Positions 1 through 9,132 of a stretch of DNA of 36,553 nt are shown piece after piece. The number at the start of each line of letters is the position of its first letter. Positions within the stretch are counted from its first letter, which is position 1. A program made the translations under genes and the position numbers. The notes beneath the pieces were generated by a model. That model did not search any database. It saw only the letters and a program-made list of their open reading frames with translations, and was not told the DNA's origin. This stretch comes from Comamonadaceae bacterium (GTDB taxonomy: Bacteria > Pseudomonadota > Gammaproteobacteria > Burkholderiales > Burkholderiaceae_C): the NCBI GenBank assembly GCA_003599455.1, contig QZKF01000034.1:1-36553 (forward strand), read 5' to 3'.

Positions 1-1
1 G

Positions 2-817
2 CGCGTGCTGGCCGGGCGCGCGGGCGAGATGCCGAGCGGGCCCGACAGCTACCGCCCGCACACCAGCCCGGGCGTGTACGTGCCCACCACGAGCCCGGCG
101 GTGACGCAATGGCCGCTGCGCAAGCCCTGGCTGCTGGAGCGCGCCGACCAGTTCCGCCCCGGGCCACCGCCGGCGCTGGCCAGCGCGCGCTGGGCCAGCG
201 ACTACAACGAGATGAAGGCCATCGGCGGTCGCGACAGCAAGCAGCGCAGCACGGAACAGACCGAGATCGGCCGCTTCTGGGACTACTCCTTGCCGGCGAT
301 CTACCACGGCGTGGTGCGCTCGGTGGCGCTGCAGCCCGGCCGCGACGTGCTGGCCAACGCCCGGCTGTTCGCGCTCGTTGCGCAGTCCATGGACGACGCC
401 CTCATCGCGGTGATGGACGCCAAGTACCAGTACAACTTCTGGCGCCCGGTCACGGCGATCCGCAACGGCGACCTCGATGGCCAGGACGCCACCGAACGCG
501 ACGCCGGCTGGGCGCCGCTGATCGACACGCCGATGCACCCCGAGTACCCCTGCGCGCACTGCATCCTGGCCGGCACCGTGGCCACGGTGCTCAAGGCCGA
601 AGGGGGCAAGGCAGCGCTGCCCGTGCTCAGCACCACCAGCGCCACGCTGCCTGGCGTCGTGCGCCGCTGGAACAGCCCCGACGACTTCATGCGCGAGGTG
701 GCGCAGGCCCGCATCTACGGCGGCGTCCACTACCGCAACTCCACCGAGGTGGGCATGGCCATGGGCCAGCGCATCGGCGAGTGGGCGCTAAAACGCAGCG
801 CCGCGGCGGAACAATGA
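2..817 (+). CDS. Vanadium-dependent haloperoxidase / PAP2-type protein, C-terminal part
   Basis: The open frame enters from the left edge, so the 5' end is missing; about 271 residues are visible. Three elements of the vanadium haloperoxidase/PAP2 acid phosphatase fold are readable in order: KYQYNFWRP (K-x6-RP, near 421-447), HPEYPCAHC (near 538-562, at the place of the usual PSGH), and ARIYGGVHYR (R-x5-H, near 709-738). In the family these residues hold vanadate or phosphate in the active site. The usual Ser-Gly of PSGH is replaced by Cys-Ala, so chemistry (halide oxidation, phosphatase or neither) cannot be assigned. The TGA stop overlaps an ATG of the next gene (ATGA at 814-817), suggesting co-transcription with the flavoprotein. 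Family confident, activity unknown. Confidence 0.8.
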   Translation, partial: RVLAGRAGEMPSGPDSYRPHTSPGVYVPTTSPAVTQWPLRKPWLLERADQFRPGPPPALASARWASDYNEMKAIGGRDSKQRSTEQTEIGRFWDYSLPAIYHGVVRSVALQPGRDVLANARLFALVAQSMDDALIAVMDAKYQYNFWRPVTAIRNGDLDGQDATERDAGWAPLIDTPMHPEYPCAHCILAGTVATVLKAEGGKAALPVLSTTSATLPGVVRRWNSPDDFMREVAQARIYGGVHYRNSTEVGMAMGQRIGEWALKRSAAAEQ

Positions 818-837
818 TGCGCAGCCAGGAGAGCGCG

Positions 838-2274
838 ATGGGCGAACACGCACGGGAAGCCGACTACGTGATCGTCGGCGCGGGCGCGGTGGGCATGGCC
901 ATGGCCGACACGCTGGTGGCCGAGACCTCGGCCCGCATCGTCATCGTCGACCGCCGCGCCCGGCCCGGCGGCCACTGGAACGACGCCTACCCCTTCGTGC
1001 GCCTGCACGGCCCCTCGGTCACCTACGGCGTGAATTCGACGCCGCTGGGCAGCGGGCGCATCGACGCGGCGGGCCTGAACGCCGGCCTGAACGAGCTGGC
1101 CAGCGGGGCCGAGATCTGCGCCTACTACGACCGCGTGATGCACGAACGCCTGTTGGCCAGTGGCCGGGTGAGCTGGCTGCCGCTGCACGACGTGGACGGG
1201 CACGGGGTCGCCACCTCGCTGGTGAACGGCCAGCGCCAGCGCCTGGTGGCGCGGCGGCGCTGGGTGGACGCCACACAGGCCGACACCCAGGTGCCCGCCA
1301 CCCACGGGCCGCGTTTCGCCGTGGCCGAGGGGGTGACCTGCCTCACGCCGACCGAGCTCACGCTGTGGCAGCGGCCCGCCGCCGGCCACGTGATCGTGGG
1401 GGGTGGCAAGACGGCGATGGACACCGCCCTGTGGCTGCTGGCACAGGGCGTGGACCCGCAGACCATCACCTGGATCCGCCCGCGCGAGACCTGGCTGCTC
1501 AACCGCGCCAACGTGCAGCCCACGGCGCCGTTTGCCCACCAGACGCTGGCCGCCATCGTGGCCGAGCTGGAGGCCGCGCGCGACGCGAGCTCGCTGCCGG
1601 ACCTGTTCGACCGCCTGGAGGCCGCGCGCCTGCTGCAGCGCATCGATCCCGCCGTGCAGCCGACCATGTACCGCTGCGCCATCGTGAGCGAGGCCGAACT
1701 GGCGCAGCTGCGCCGGATCAGGAACGTGGTGCGCCTGGGCCATGTGCAGGCCATCGGAGCCGATCGCATCGTGCTCGAGCGCGGCGAGATCGCGACCTCG
1801 GCCCGCCACGTGCATGTGCACTGCAGCGCGGGCGGCCTGCCGCGCGGCCCGGTGCAGCCGGTGTTCCAGGGCCAGCGCATCGTGCCGCAGTACGTGCGCC
1901 GCTGCTCACCGACCTTCAGTGCCGCCTTCATCGCCCACCTGGAAGCGACGATGGACGACGAGCACGAGAAGAACGCCTTGTGCGAACCCGTGGTGGTGCC
2001 GCAGGTGCCGCTCGACTGGCTGCGCATGCACCTGCAGACCGGGCGCAACCAGCTGCGCTGGTCGCAGCACGCGGATGTGCAGGACTGGTTGCGGCGCTCC
2101 CGGCTGGAGGCTTACGCAGGCCTGTTCGGCCAGATGCAGGGCCAGCCGGACCCGGCCTGGGGGGCCTTGCAGGCCAGGTTGAAGCAGGCCCGAGGACCGG
2201 GGTTTGAGCGCATGGCCGCGCTGCTGCGCACTGCAGTGGCCTCGCCGTCCCCAGTCAACGAGATGGCTGGTTGA
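838..2274 (+). CDS. FAD/NAD(P)-binding flavoprotein (oxidoreductase or monooxygenase-like)
   Basis: A 478-residue protein starting at ATG 838, chosen because AGGAGAG lies 5 bases upstream. In-frame ATGs at 814 and 817 would instead overlap the preceding stop. Near the N-terminus VIVGAGAVGM (about residues 11-20) is a GxGxxG FAD-binding fold, followed by an Asp-Arg-rich ribose-binding region (IVDRRARPGGHW). A second dinucleotide fold, VIVGGGKTAMDTA, appears near residue 185 and probably binds NAD(P)H. This two-fold layout is that of flavin monooxygenase and pyridine-nucleotide oxidoreductase-like enzymes. No signal peptide is seen. It closely follows the haloperoxidase-like gene and ends 37 bases before the convergent aioR. 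Substrate unknown. Confidence 0.8.
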   Translation: MGEHAREADYVIVGAGAVGMAMADTLVAETSARIVIVDRRARPGGHWNDAYPFVRLHGPSVTYGVNSTPLGSGRIDAAGLNAGLNELASGAEICAYYDRVMHERLLASGRVSWLPLHDVDGHGVATSLVNGQRQRLVARRRWVDATQADTQVPATHGPRFAVAEGVTCLTPTELTLWQRPAAGHVIVGGGKTAMDTALWLLAQGVDPQTITWIRPRETWLLNRANVQPTAPFAHQTLAAIVAELEAARDASSLPDLFDRLEAARLLQRIDPAVQPTMYRCAIVSEAELAQLRRIRNVVRLGHVQAIGADRIVLERGEIATSARHVHVHCSAGGLPRGPVQPVFQGQRIVPQYVRRCSPTFSAAFIAHLEATMDDEHEKNALCEPVVVPQVPLDWLRMHLQTGRNQLRWSQHADVQDWLRRSRLEAYAGLFGQMQGQPDPAWGALQARLKQARGPGFERMAALLRTAVASPSPVNEMAG

Positions 2275-2311
2275 AGCCCATTGATCGCCGCACATCAGTC
2301 CGGCTGGCGAT

Positions 2312-3619
2312 TCAGTTGGCGATGGAGAGTTTTTTCATTTTCTCCCACAGGGTCTTGCGGCTGATGCCCAGCACCTCGGCCGTCTTGCCCACGCTGCCTT
2401 CGCAATGCACCAGGGCCTTGCGGATGTGTGCGCGCTCGACACCTTCCAGGATGATCTGCAGGGGCTCGATGGGATCTGTCGAGCGAGGTGGCGCCGTGGC
2501 GGTCTTGTACTCCACGCTCAGGGGTTCATCCAGCACACCGCCATCGCTCATCACCACGGCCTGTTCCAGGTAGGAGCGCAGCTCCCGCACGTTGCCGCGC
2601 CATTCGCGCGCCATCAGGTCGCGCAGGAACAGCTCGGACATGGCCAGCGGCCGGCCCTGCTCGATCACCATCTGTGCCAGCAGCCGCTCGGTCAGCCAGC
2701 GGATGTCTTCAGGCCGTTCGCGCAAGGGGGGCAGGGCGATCTTGATGACCGCCAGGCGATAGAACAGGTCCTCGCGGAACGTGCCCGCGCTCATGTCGGC
2801 GTAGAGGTCCCGGTTGGTGGCGGCCAGGATGCGGAAGTCGCTGTGGGTGGTGCGCTCGGCGCCGAGGCGGAAGAAGCATTTTTCCTGCAGCGCCCGCAGC
2901 AGCTTGGCCTGCATGCTCGCCGGCAGGTCGCCCACCTCGTCGAGGAACAGCGTGCCCCCGTTGGCGCGCTCCAGATAGCCCTTGTGGGACCGCACCGCGC
3001 CGGAGAACGCACCCTTTTCGTAACCGAAGAACTCGGCCTCGAGCATCGATTCGGGAATCGCCGCGCAGTTGACGGCCACGAACTCGCGCTGGCCGGCGCG
3101 CGGGTCCAGTGTGTGGATCATCTGCGCGGCCACCTCCTTGCCCACGCCGGAGTCACCAGTGAGCAGCACCGAGACGCGCTGACCCGCGACCTTGCGGACC
3201 ATGCCCTCGACGCGGCGCATCGCCGGCGAGATGCCCAGCACGGCGTCCTCCTCGGGCGCAAGACTGACCGACACGGCCTGGTGCACCAGGCCGACCACCT
3301 GCTCGATGTCGAAGGGTTTGGTGAGGTACTCCCGCGCACCCGCGCGCACCGCCGTCACCGCGTCGTTCACGCTGCCATAACCGGTCAGGAAGAACCAGGG
3401 CAGGGCGCGGATGGACGCCGGCAGCTTCACGAACCAGTCGGTGGCCAGGCCATCGGGCAGCCGCACGTCGCTCACCACCGCGGCGGGCGGGTTCGCCAGC
3501 GCGTCCGCGGCCTCCGACAGGCGCCGGCACCAGACCACCTGCAGGCCTTCCAGCTCGAACCGCTGCACCAGGGACTCGCCCATGATCGCGTCGTCTTCAA
3601 TCACCAGCAGCGTCTTCAT
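2312..3619 (-). CDS. aioR: Arsenite-responsive sigma-54 activator AioR
   Basis: A 435-residue NtrC-family response regulator that turns on aioBA when AioS phosphorylates it. It has an N-terminal receiver domain with phosphoacceptor Asp51 in VVSDVRLPDG and Lys101 in LTKPF. A central AAA+ domain follows, with Walker A GDSGVGKE (155-162) and the sigma-54 contact loop GAFSGA (203-208; the common form is GAFTGA). The C-terminal Fis-type helix-turn-helix is around GKTAEVLGISRKTLWEK. Its ATG overlaps the aioS stop (ATGA, 3616-3619), indicating translational coupling. Being a bEBP it predicts a -24/-12 promoter, and one is present before aioB. Identity rests on family plus position in the aioXSR-aioBA locus. 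Confidence 0.93.
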   Translation of the reverse strand: MKTLLVIEDDAIMGESLVQRFELEGLQVVWCRRLSEAADALANPPAAVVSDVRLPDGLATDWFVKLPASIRALPWFFLTGYGSVNDAVTAVRAGAREYLTKPFDIEQVVGLVHQAVSVSLAPEEDAVLGISPAMRRVEGMVRKVAGQRVSVLLTGDSGVGKEVAAQMIHTLDPRAGQREFVAVNCAAIPESMLEAEFFGYEKGAFSGAVRSHKGYLERANGGTLFLDEVGDLPASMQAKLLRALQEKCFFRLGAERTTHSDFRILAATNRDLYADMSAGTFREDLFYRLAVIKIALPPLRERPEDIRWLTERLLAQMVIEQGRPLAMSELFLRDLMAREWRGNVRELRSYLEQAVVMSDGGVLDEPLSVEYKTATAPPRSTDPIEPLQIILEGVERAHIRKALVHCEGSVGKTAEVLGISRKTLWEKMKKLSIAN

Positions 3620-5061
3620 GTCGTTGCCTCCGGGGCCTCGCGGTTGGGCACCTGGAACACCAGGCGGGTCTGGTCGGTCTGCGTCGCGTCCAGCTCGAAC
3701 CGGCCACCCAGGTGGTTGGCGAGTTCCTGACAGACCCACAGGCCGAAGCCCCGGGGGTCGCGACCACTTTCCGCCGCCAGGGTGGTGCGGAATTTTTCGG
3801 CGCTCAGGGGCGGGCCGTTGTTGGTGACGCAGAACGTGACCCGGGTCTCGTCCGCCGCCAGGCGGGCCGAGACGATGCCCTGGTCGGCCGCGGCCTTCAT
3901 CGCGTTGAGCAGCAGGTTGAGCATCACCTGCCGCAGGGGCGCCGAGGGCACGCGCAGCGCGGAGTCGACTTCCACGCCGAACCGGATTTCCACCGGCTGC
4001 TTGCCGCTGCTCACCCGCACCAGCGTGACGATGTCTTCCAGGTCTCCAGGCTCCAGCGGGCGGTCGTCCATGCGGGCCTGGGGCAGCAGCGCCGCCACCG
4101 TGGTCCTGATCTGCTGCAGGCCGCGATCGAGCAGGTCGATCGTGCGCGTGCGGATGTCGTCCGATCGGCCGTGCAGGCGCAGCGTCTGGGTCGCGGTCAG
4201 CAGTCCGGCCAGCGGGTTGTTGATCTCGTGCGCCACCGCCGCCGTCATGCGGCCCACCGCGGCGAGCCGCTCGGCCGACAGGGCGCGTTCCTCGGCCAGC
4301 TTGCGCCGTTCGAGCTCTGCCATGAGCTGGTTCACGGCATCGCCGATGCGGCTCAGTTCGGGGTCCTGGGTCGTTGGCACCGCGCCGCGCAGCTGGCTCG
4401 GGTCTTCCCGGCCGATGCGTTCGATCACCGCCACCAGCCGCTCGACGGGCCGCGTCATGCGCTGCCCCACCCACCAGCCCACCGGCACCAGCAAGGCCAC
4501 CGCCAGCGCGATGGCCAGCAAGGCGGTCTGCGCCAGCGACGACCAGTCGGGCGCGAACACCGCGGCGTCGACCTCCGTCAGCACAAAGCCCAGGGTCTGG
4601 CCATCCTCGCTGCGGATGGGATCGACCATCACCACCGAACCGTCGCCCTGGTCGAGCCGTTGCCTGCCCGTGATGTCTGATGGGACCGGCGTCGGCTGCT
4701 CGCGCCAGGGCTGGCCCAGCAGCGCGCGGCCGGTCTCCAGCTGCGCGGGATCGGAGGCGGCGAACACGCGGCCCTCGGCGTCCAGGATCGCGAGGCGGGC
4801 CTGCCCTGTGGCCGCGCCCGGCACCAGCTCGGCGGTGTCGCGCAGCAGGGCGAACACGCGCCAGGTGTCGTCGGCCACCACCATGGGGCGGACCTGCGCG
4901 ATGAGCAGCACCACGGCCCGGTCCAGCAGGGACAGCACTTCCTGCCGCGCGTTCTGCGCCGTCACCCGCGCCGTGATGCCCGTGACGAGAATGGCCGCGA
5001 TCAGCACCGCGAGGGACAGGCCCAGCGGAATCTGCACGCGGTAGGGCAGCCGGCCGAACAT
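3616..5061 (-). CDS. aioS: Arsenite sensor histidine kinase AioS
   Basis: A 481-residue membrane histidine kinase. One membrane segment lies near residues 10-30 and a second near 178-198 (TALLAIALAVALLVPVG). They enclose a periplasmic domain of about 145 residues, where the As(III)-loaded AioX would be sensed. A HAMP-like linker follows, then the H-box AVAHEINNPLAG with phosphorylated His278. The ATPase domain has an N-box (NLLLNAMKA, about 382-390) and a glycine-rich box (GFGLWV). No cysteine is seen in the periplasmic part, which agrees with As(III) being detected through AioX instead. The start is fixed by TGATG overlap with the aioX stop at 5059-5063. It phosphorylates AioR by inference from family and gene order. 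Confidence 0.93.
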   Translation of the reverse strand: MFGRLPYRVQIPLGLSLAVLIAAILVTGITARVTAQNARQEVLSLLDRAVVLLIAQVRPMVVADDTWRVFALLRDTAELVPGAATGQARLAILDAEGRVFAASDPAQLETGRALLGQPWREQPTPVPSDITGRQRLDQGDGSVVMVDPIRSEDGQTLGFVLTEVDAAVFAPDWSSLAQTALLAIALAVALLVPVGWWVGQRMTRPVERLVAVIERIGREDPSQLRGAVPTTQDPELSRIGDAVNQLMAELERRKLAEERALSAERLAAVGRMTAAVAHEINNPLAGLLTATQTLRLHGRSDDIRTRTIDLLDRGLQQIRTTVAALLPQARMDDRPLEPGDLEDIVTLVRVSSGKQPVEIRFGVEVDSALRVPSAPLRQVMLNLLLNAMKAAADQGIVSARLAADETRVTFCVTNNGPPLSAEKFRTTLAAESGRDPRGFGLWVCQELANHLGGRFELDATQTDQTRLVFQVPNREAPEATT

Positions 5062-5927
5062 CAGCCGGTCACCCCGCTGCCGGGCACCTGGGTGGCCTGG
5101 CGCCGGATGGAATCGAACTGCGATGCCGCTCCGACCGAGAACCCGCTGAGGTTGAGCGACCCCAGCAGTTCGCGGCCCACCGGGTCGTCGGCCATGCCGA
5201 GCAGGGCGGCCTGCAGGCGCTCCATGCGGGGGTGGGTGGCGCGGCGTGCCGTGACGAGTGGCGGAAATCCGAAGGGTTCCGATTTCCAGATCACTTCGGT
5301 TCTGGCCACCGCCGGCATGCCCTGCAGGCGCATCGTTTCCCACACATAGCCGTCGATCGATCCGGCATGGGCCAGTCGGGCCGCCACCGCTTCGGCCACA
5401 TTGCGGTGGCCGTGCGCAAAGAAGGCGCGCTTGAGTTCGCGCGGCGCCACGCCGGCGTGGGCCAGCTGGGCCTGGGCGACGAGCCAGCCCGAGTTGGACA
5501 GCGGGTCCGAGTACGCGAGCACGCGGTCCCTGAGATCGCCCCAACCGCGTAGCCCGTCGGGCGCGCCGCTCGAGCGGATCAGGTAGGCCTGGTACAGCGG
5601 ATCGCCCTGGTACAGGGGCACGGCCAGCAGCTTGAGGTCGGCCTCGAAGCGCACGTAGGGATAGCCGCAGATCCAGGCCGCGTCGATCTGGCCCGACCAC
5701 AGCAGATCGAGGATGGACTGGTAGGACTCGCGGGCCACGAAGTGCACCTCGACCCCGACCTGGGTGCCGAGGTAACGCCCCCAGCGCGACAGGAAGGCGA
5801 TCTGGTCGGCCAGGATGACCGGGGTCAGCCCCAGCTGCAGCCGGTCCGTGCGCGCCGCGGCGGCCGCGGGCCGGGCGGCCCAGAGCGTGGCGGCCGCCAC
5901 GCTGGCGATGCACTCTCGTCGTCTCAT
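5061..5927 (-). CDS. aioX: Periplasmic arsenite-binding protein AioX
   Basis: A 288-residue exported protein of the phosphate/phosphonate-type periplasmic binding family (PhnD-like), which in arsenite oxidisers binds As(III) and informs AioS. The ATG at 5927 has a strong AGGAGA site 7-8 bases upstream, and gives a clean signal peptide (basic MRRRE, hydrophobic stretch, AARPAAAAA). Start codons further upstream have no such site. The mature protein has one cysteine, Cys87, in WICGYPY. A single conserved cysteine is the known As(III) ligand in characterised AioX, so Cys87 is the likely ligand (inference). It is first in the aioX-aioS-aioR operon and divergent from aioBA. Confidence 0.92.
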   Translation of the reverse strand: MRRRECIASVAAATLWAARPAAAAARTDRLQLGLTPVILADQIAFLSRWGRYLGTQVGVEVHFVARESYQSILDLLWSGQIDAAWICGYPYVRFEADLKLLAVPLYQGDPLYQAYLIRSSGAPDGLRGWGDLRDRVLAYSDPLSNSGWLVAQAQLAHAGVAPRELKRAFFAHGHRNVAEAVAARLAHAGSIDGYVWETMRLQGMPAVARTEVIWKSEPFGFPPLVTARRATHPRMERLQAALLGMADDPVGRELLGSLNLSGFSVGAASQFDSIRRQATQVPGSGVTG

Positions 5928-5943
5928 GGGTTTGTCTCCTGGC

Positions 5944-5981
5944 GTTACTTTTTCGTAACCAGTGTTTTCCGGCATTGTTAC
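5944..5981. promoter_or_regulatory. Candidate AioR enhancer: GTTAC/GTAAC half-sites
   Basis: GTTAC-N6-GTAAC forms a perfect inverted repeat at 5944-5959, and a further GTTAC half-site lies at 5977-5981. Half-site starts are 11 and 22 bases apart, so they face the same side of the helix. The palindrome lies roughly 110-125 bases upstream of the predicted aioB transcription start, a normal distance for a sigma-54 activator. It also sits just in front of aioX, so it could serve autoregulation. That AioR binds here is inference. Confidence 0.6.
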
Positions 5982-6043
5982 CAAAACCACCCATGAAGTC
6001 ACGCGCTGTTTCGCAAGCTGTTGATTCGTATGGATTTCACTGC

Positions 6044-6058
6044 TGGCACGCGCGTTGC
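6044..6058 (+). promoter_or_regulatory. Sigma-54 (-24/-12) promoter of aioBA
   Basis: TGGCACG-CGCG-TTGC matches the RpoN consensus TGGCACG-N4-TTGC at every fixed position. GG (6045-6046) and GC (6057-6058) have the required 10-base spacing. The predicted start is near 6070, giving a leader of about 27 bases with AGGAG just before the aioB ATG. It matches the presence of the bEBP gene aioR in the same locus. Confidence 0.92.
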
Positions 6059-6096
6059 GATGCAGGACGGGTCAGCGATTCCAACCAGGAGACAAC

Positions 6097-6621
6097 ATGG
6101 AAGACCTCAAGATCGGCCGCCGCTTCTTTCTGCAGTCCGGCGGCGTGGCCGCCGCCGTGGCCGGCAGCACCGTGATCCCCATCCACAACGCGCAGGCCGC
6201 CACGCCGGCGCGCAACGGCGGCACCACGCTGCCGTATCCCCAAAAGGCGGTCGGCGCGGCCAGGCGCATGCCGGTCAACGAGGCGGTCAGCTTCACCTAC
6301 CCCGATGCGAGTTCACCCTGCTACGCGATCCGCATGGGCAACCCCGTGCCCGGTGGCGTGGGCCCGAACAACGACATCGTGGCCTACAGCGCCTACTGCA
6401 CGCACATGGGTTGCCCGGTCGCCTACGACGGTGGCACGCGCACCTTCAAGTGCGGCTGCCACTTCTCCATCTTCGATCCCGAGAACGGCGGGCAGATGGT
6501 GTGCGGGCAGGCCACCGAGGACCTGCCCAGGATCCGGCTGGAGTACGACGCGAAGACCGATGCGGTGAGCGCGGTCGCCGTCGATGGCCTGATCTACGGC
6601 CGCCAGTCCAACATCCTCTGA
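6097..6621 (+). CDS. aioB: Arsenite oxidase small (Rieske) subunit AioB
   Basis: A 174-residue electron-transfer subunit of periplasmic arsenite oxidase carrying a Rieske [2Fe-2S] cluster. An N-terminal twin-arginine signal is clear (GRRFFLQ, residues 7-13, then a hydrophobic stretch ending near AQA at 32-34). It is expected to export the folded AioBA complex, since AioA has no signal of its own. Cluster ligands are visible as CTHMGC (Cys101, His103) and CGCH (Cys119, His122). Two extra cysteines, Cys106 and Cys121, are placed as in Rieske proteins that carry a stabilising disulfide. ATG 6097 is preceded by AGGAG at 6087-6091. It is the first gene after the sigma-54 promoter and lies 10 bases before aioA. 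Confidence 0.96.
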   Translation: MEDLKIGRRFFLQSGGVAAAVAGSTVIPIHNAQAATPARNGGTTLPYPQKAVGAARRMPVNEAVSFTYPDASSPCYAIRMGNPVPGGVGPNNDIVAYSAYCTHMGCPVAYDGGTRTFKCGCHFSIFDPENGGQMVCGQATEDLPRIRLEYDAKTDAVSAVAVDGLIYGRQSNIL

Positions 6622-6631
6622 GGAGCGCCCC

Positions 6632-9115
6632 ATGTCCACCCACATCAATGACCGCATTGCGCTGCCCACCAAGGACGCGCAGAAGTCGAACATGACCTGC
6701 CACTTCTGCATCGTCGGATGCGGCTACCACGTCTACAAGTGGGACGCCAACCAGGAGGGCGGGCGCGCCGCCAGCCAGAACGGGCTGGGCGTCGATTTCA
6801 CCAAGCAGGTGCCGCCGCTGGCCATCACCATGACCAGGGCGATGACCAACACCATCACCGACAAGTCGGGCAAGCGCTGGAACATCATGATCGTGCCCGA
6901 CAAGGGCTGTGTGGTGAACAGCGGCCTCTCAAGCACGCGCGGCGGCAAGATGGCCTCGTACATGTACGCCCACGACGGCATGGGCAAGGACCGCCTGAAG
7001 AACCCGCGTATCTTCCGCGGGGACCAGTGGCTGGACACCGGTTGGGACAACGCCATGGCGCTCTACGCGGGCCTGACCAAGAAGATCCTGGACAACGATG
7101 GCCCCAACGCCCTGTTCTACGACTGCTTCGACCACGGTGGTGCGGGCGGTGGCTTCGAGAACACCTGGGGCACCGGCAAGCTGATGTTCAGCGCCCTGCA
7201 GACACCGATGGTGCGCATCCACAACCGGCCGGCCTACAACTCCGAGTGCCACGCCACGCGCGAGATGGGTGTGGGTGAGCTGAACAACAGCTACGAGGAC
7301 GCGCAGCTGGCCGACACCATCCTCTGCACAGGCGCCAACCCCTACGAGACCCAGTCCAACTACTTCCTCAATCACTGGGTGCCCAACCTGAGCGGCACCA
7401 CCGTGGACAAGAAGAAGCAGCGCTTCCCGGGGGAAACGGCAGCCGCGGCGAAGGTGATCATCGTGGACCCGCGCCGCACCGCCACCGTGGCGATCTGCGA
7501 GCAGGTGGCCGGCAAGGAGAACGTGCTGCACCTGGACATCGAGCCCGGTTCGGACACCGCGCTGTTCAACACGCTGTTCACCTACGTGGTGGAGCAGGGC
7601 TGGCACGACAAGGCGTTCATCGACAAACACACGCGCGGTTTCGAGGACGCAGTGAAGACCAACCGCATGAGCCTGGAAGAGGGCTCCAGGGCGACGGGCA
7701 TTCCGGTCGCGAAGCTGCGCCAGGCCGCCGAGTGGGCCTACAAGCCCAAGGCCTCCGGCCACCGCCCGCGCACCTTCCACCCGTATGAGAAAGGCATCAT
7801 CTGGGGCAACGACAACTACGTGATCCAGAGCGCGCTGGTGAGCCTGGTGCTGGCCACGCAGAACGTGGGCCGCCGCGGCACGGGTGTGTGCCGCCTGGGA
7901 GGGCACCAGGAGGGCTACACGCGTCCGCCGTATCCGGGCGACAAGAAGATCTACATCGACCAGGAGGTCATCAACGGCAAGGGCCTGATGTACACCCTGT
8001 GGGGCACCAACCCGTTCCAGACCACGCTCAACGCCGAGCAGCACCGCCTGGTGCTGAGCAAGCGCGCCAAGATCGTCAACGAGGCAATGGCGAAGGCGCG
8101 CGGTGCCTCCACCGAGCAGATGATCGAGGTCATCTACGACGCCTGCAAGAACAAGGGCGGCATGTTCATCGCGGCGATGAACCTCTACCCGACCGTCATT
8201 GCGGAAGAGGCGCACCTGCTGCTGCCGGCCGCGCACCCCGGTGAGATGAACCTCACCTCCATGAATGGCGAGCGCCGCCTGCGCCTGTCGGAGAAATTCA
8301 TGGACGCGCCCGGCTCGGCCAGGCCCGACTGCCTGATCGCGGCCGACATCGCCAACGCGCTCAAGGCGCTCTACCTGAAGGACAACAAGCCCGACATGGC
8401 CAGGCGCTTCGACGGCTTCGACTGGAAGACTGAGGAAGATGCCTTCAACGACGGCTTCCGCCGCGCGGGGCGGCCGGGCGTCGGCCCGATCGACAGCCAG
8501 GGCGGTGACACCGGCTACATGGCCACCTACGCACTGCTGCGCAAGGCCGGCAACAACGGTGTGCAGCTGCCCATCCAGCGCGTGGAAGGCGACAAGCTCA
8601 TCGGCACCGAAATCCACTACGCCGACGGCAAGTTCGACACCAAGGACGGCCGCGCCGAGTTCAAGCCGGCGCCCTGGAACGGCCTGCCCAAGCCGGTCGC
8701 CGACCAGAAGGCGAAGCACAAGTACTGGATCAACGGCGGCCGCGCCAACGAGGTCTGGCAGACCGCGTACCACGACCAGTACAACGCCTTCGTGCGCGAC
8801 CGCATTCCGATGGCCTTCATCGAGATGAACCCGAACGACGCGAAGCAGCTGGGTGTCGCGCCCGGAGACGTGATCGAGGTCTACAACGATTACGGCAGCA
8901 CCTACGCCATGGCGTATCCGATCAAGTCGGTCAAGCCCGGCCACACCTTCATGCTGTTCGGCTACATCAAGGGCGTGCACGGCGACGTGGTGACGAACTG
9001 GGTGGACCGCAACGTGATCCCCTACTACAAGGGCACCTGGGGCAGCATCCGCCGCGTGGGCAGCGTGGACGACTACAAGGCCACGATCTCGTTCAAGGAC
9101 CGCCAGTTCGCCTGA
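6632..9115 (+). CDS. aioA: Arsenite oxidase large molybdopterin subunit AioA
   Basis: An 827-residue catalytic subunit, the normal length for AioA. In this DMSO-reductase-family enzyme a bis-molybdopterin guanine dinucleotide Mo centre oxidises As(III) to As(V), and electrons pass through a [3Fe-4S] cluster to AioB. The cluster-binding CHFCIVGC (Cys23, Cys26, Cys30) is seen near the N-terminus. The C-terminal part has the expected molybdopterin dinucleotide-binding domain (around [20 protein letters not shown]). No signal peptide is present, consistent with piggy-back export on the AioB Tat signal. AGGAG at 6621-6625 overlaps the aioB stop region, and the ATG follows at 6632. Gene order aioB-aioA is canonical. 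Confidence 0.97.
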   Translation: MSTHINDRIALPTKDAQKSNMTCHFCIVGCGYHVYKWDANQEGGRAASQNGLGVDFTKQVPPLAITMTRAMTNTITDKSGKRWNIMIVPDKGCVVNSGLSSTRGGKMASYMYAHDGMGKDRLKNPRIFRGDQWLDTGWDNAMALYAGLTKKILDNDGPNALFYDCFDHGGAGGGFENTWGTGKLMFSALQTPMVRIHNRPAYNSECHATREMGVGELNNSYEDAQLADTILCTGANPYETQSNYFLNHWVPNLSGTTVDKKKQRFPGETAAAAKVIIVDPRRTATVAICEQVAGKENVLHLDIEPGSDTALFNTLFTYVVEQGWHDKAFIDKHTRGFEDAVKTNRMSLEEGSRATGIPVAKLRQAAEWAYKPKASGHRPRTFHPYEKGIIWGNDNYVIQSALVSLVLATQNVGRRGTGVCRLGGHQEGYTRPPYPGDKKIYIDQEVINGKGLMYTLWGTNPFQTTLNAEQHRLVLSKRAKIVNEAMAKARGASTEQMIEVIYDACKNKGGMFIAAMNLYPTVIAEEAHLLLPAAHPGEMNLTSMNGERRLRLSEKFMDAPGSARPDCLIAADIANALKALYLKDNKPDMARRFDGFDWKTEEDAFNDGFRRAGRPGVGPIDSQGGDTGYMATYALLRKAGNNGVQLPIQRVEGDKLIGTEIHYADGKFDTKDGRAEFKPAPWNGLPKPVADQKAKHKYWINGGRANEVWQTAYHDQYNAFVRDRIPMAFIEMNPNDAKQLGVAPGDVIEVYNDYGSTYAMAYPIKSVKPGHTFMLFGYIKGVHGDVVTNWVDRNVIPYYKGTWGSIRRVGSVDDYKATISFKDRQFA

Positions 9116-9132
9116 CGGCCTCTGGAGACCTC

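Noticed and set aside
109..813. 5' extension of the flavoprotein frame through the haloperoxidase gene
   Set aside because: The sequence is Arg/Ala/Gly-rich shadow of the haloperoxidase; the FAD-binding start at 838 has a good ribosome site.
6929..8980. A 683-codon open frame antisense to aioA
   Set aside because: Composition is that of a shadow frame, with no domain or ribosome site; aioA is certain.
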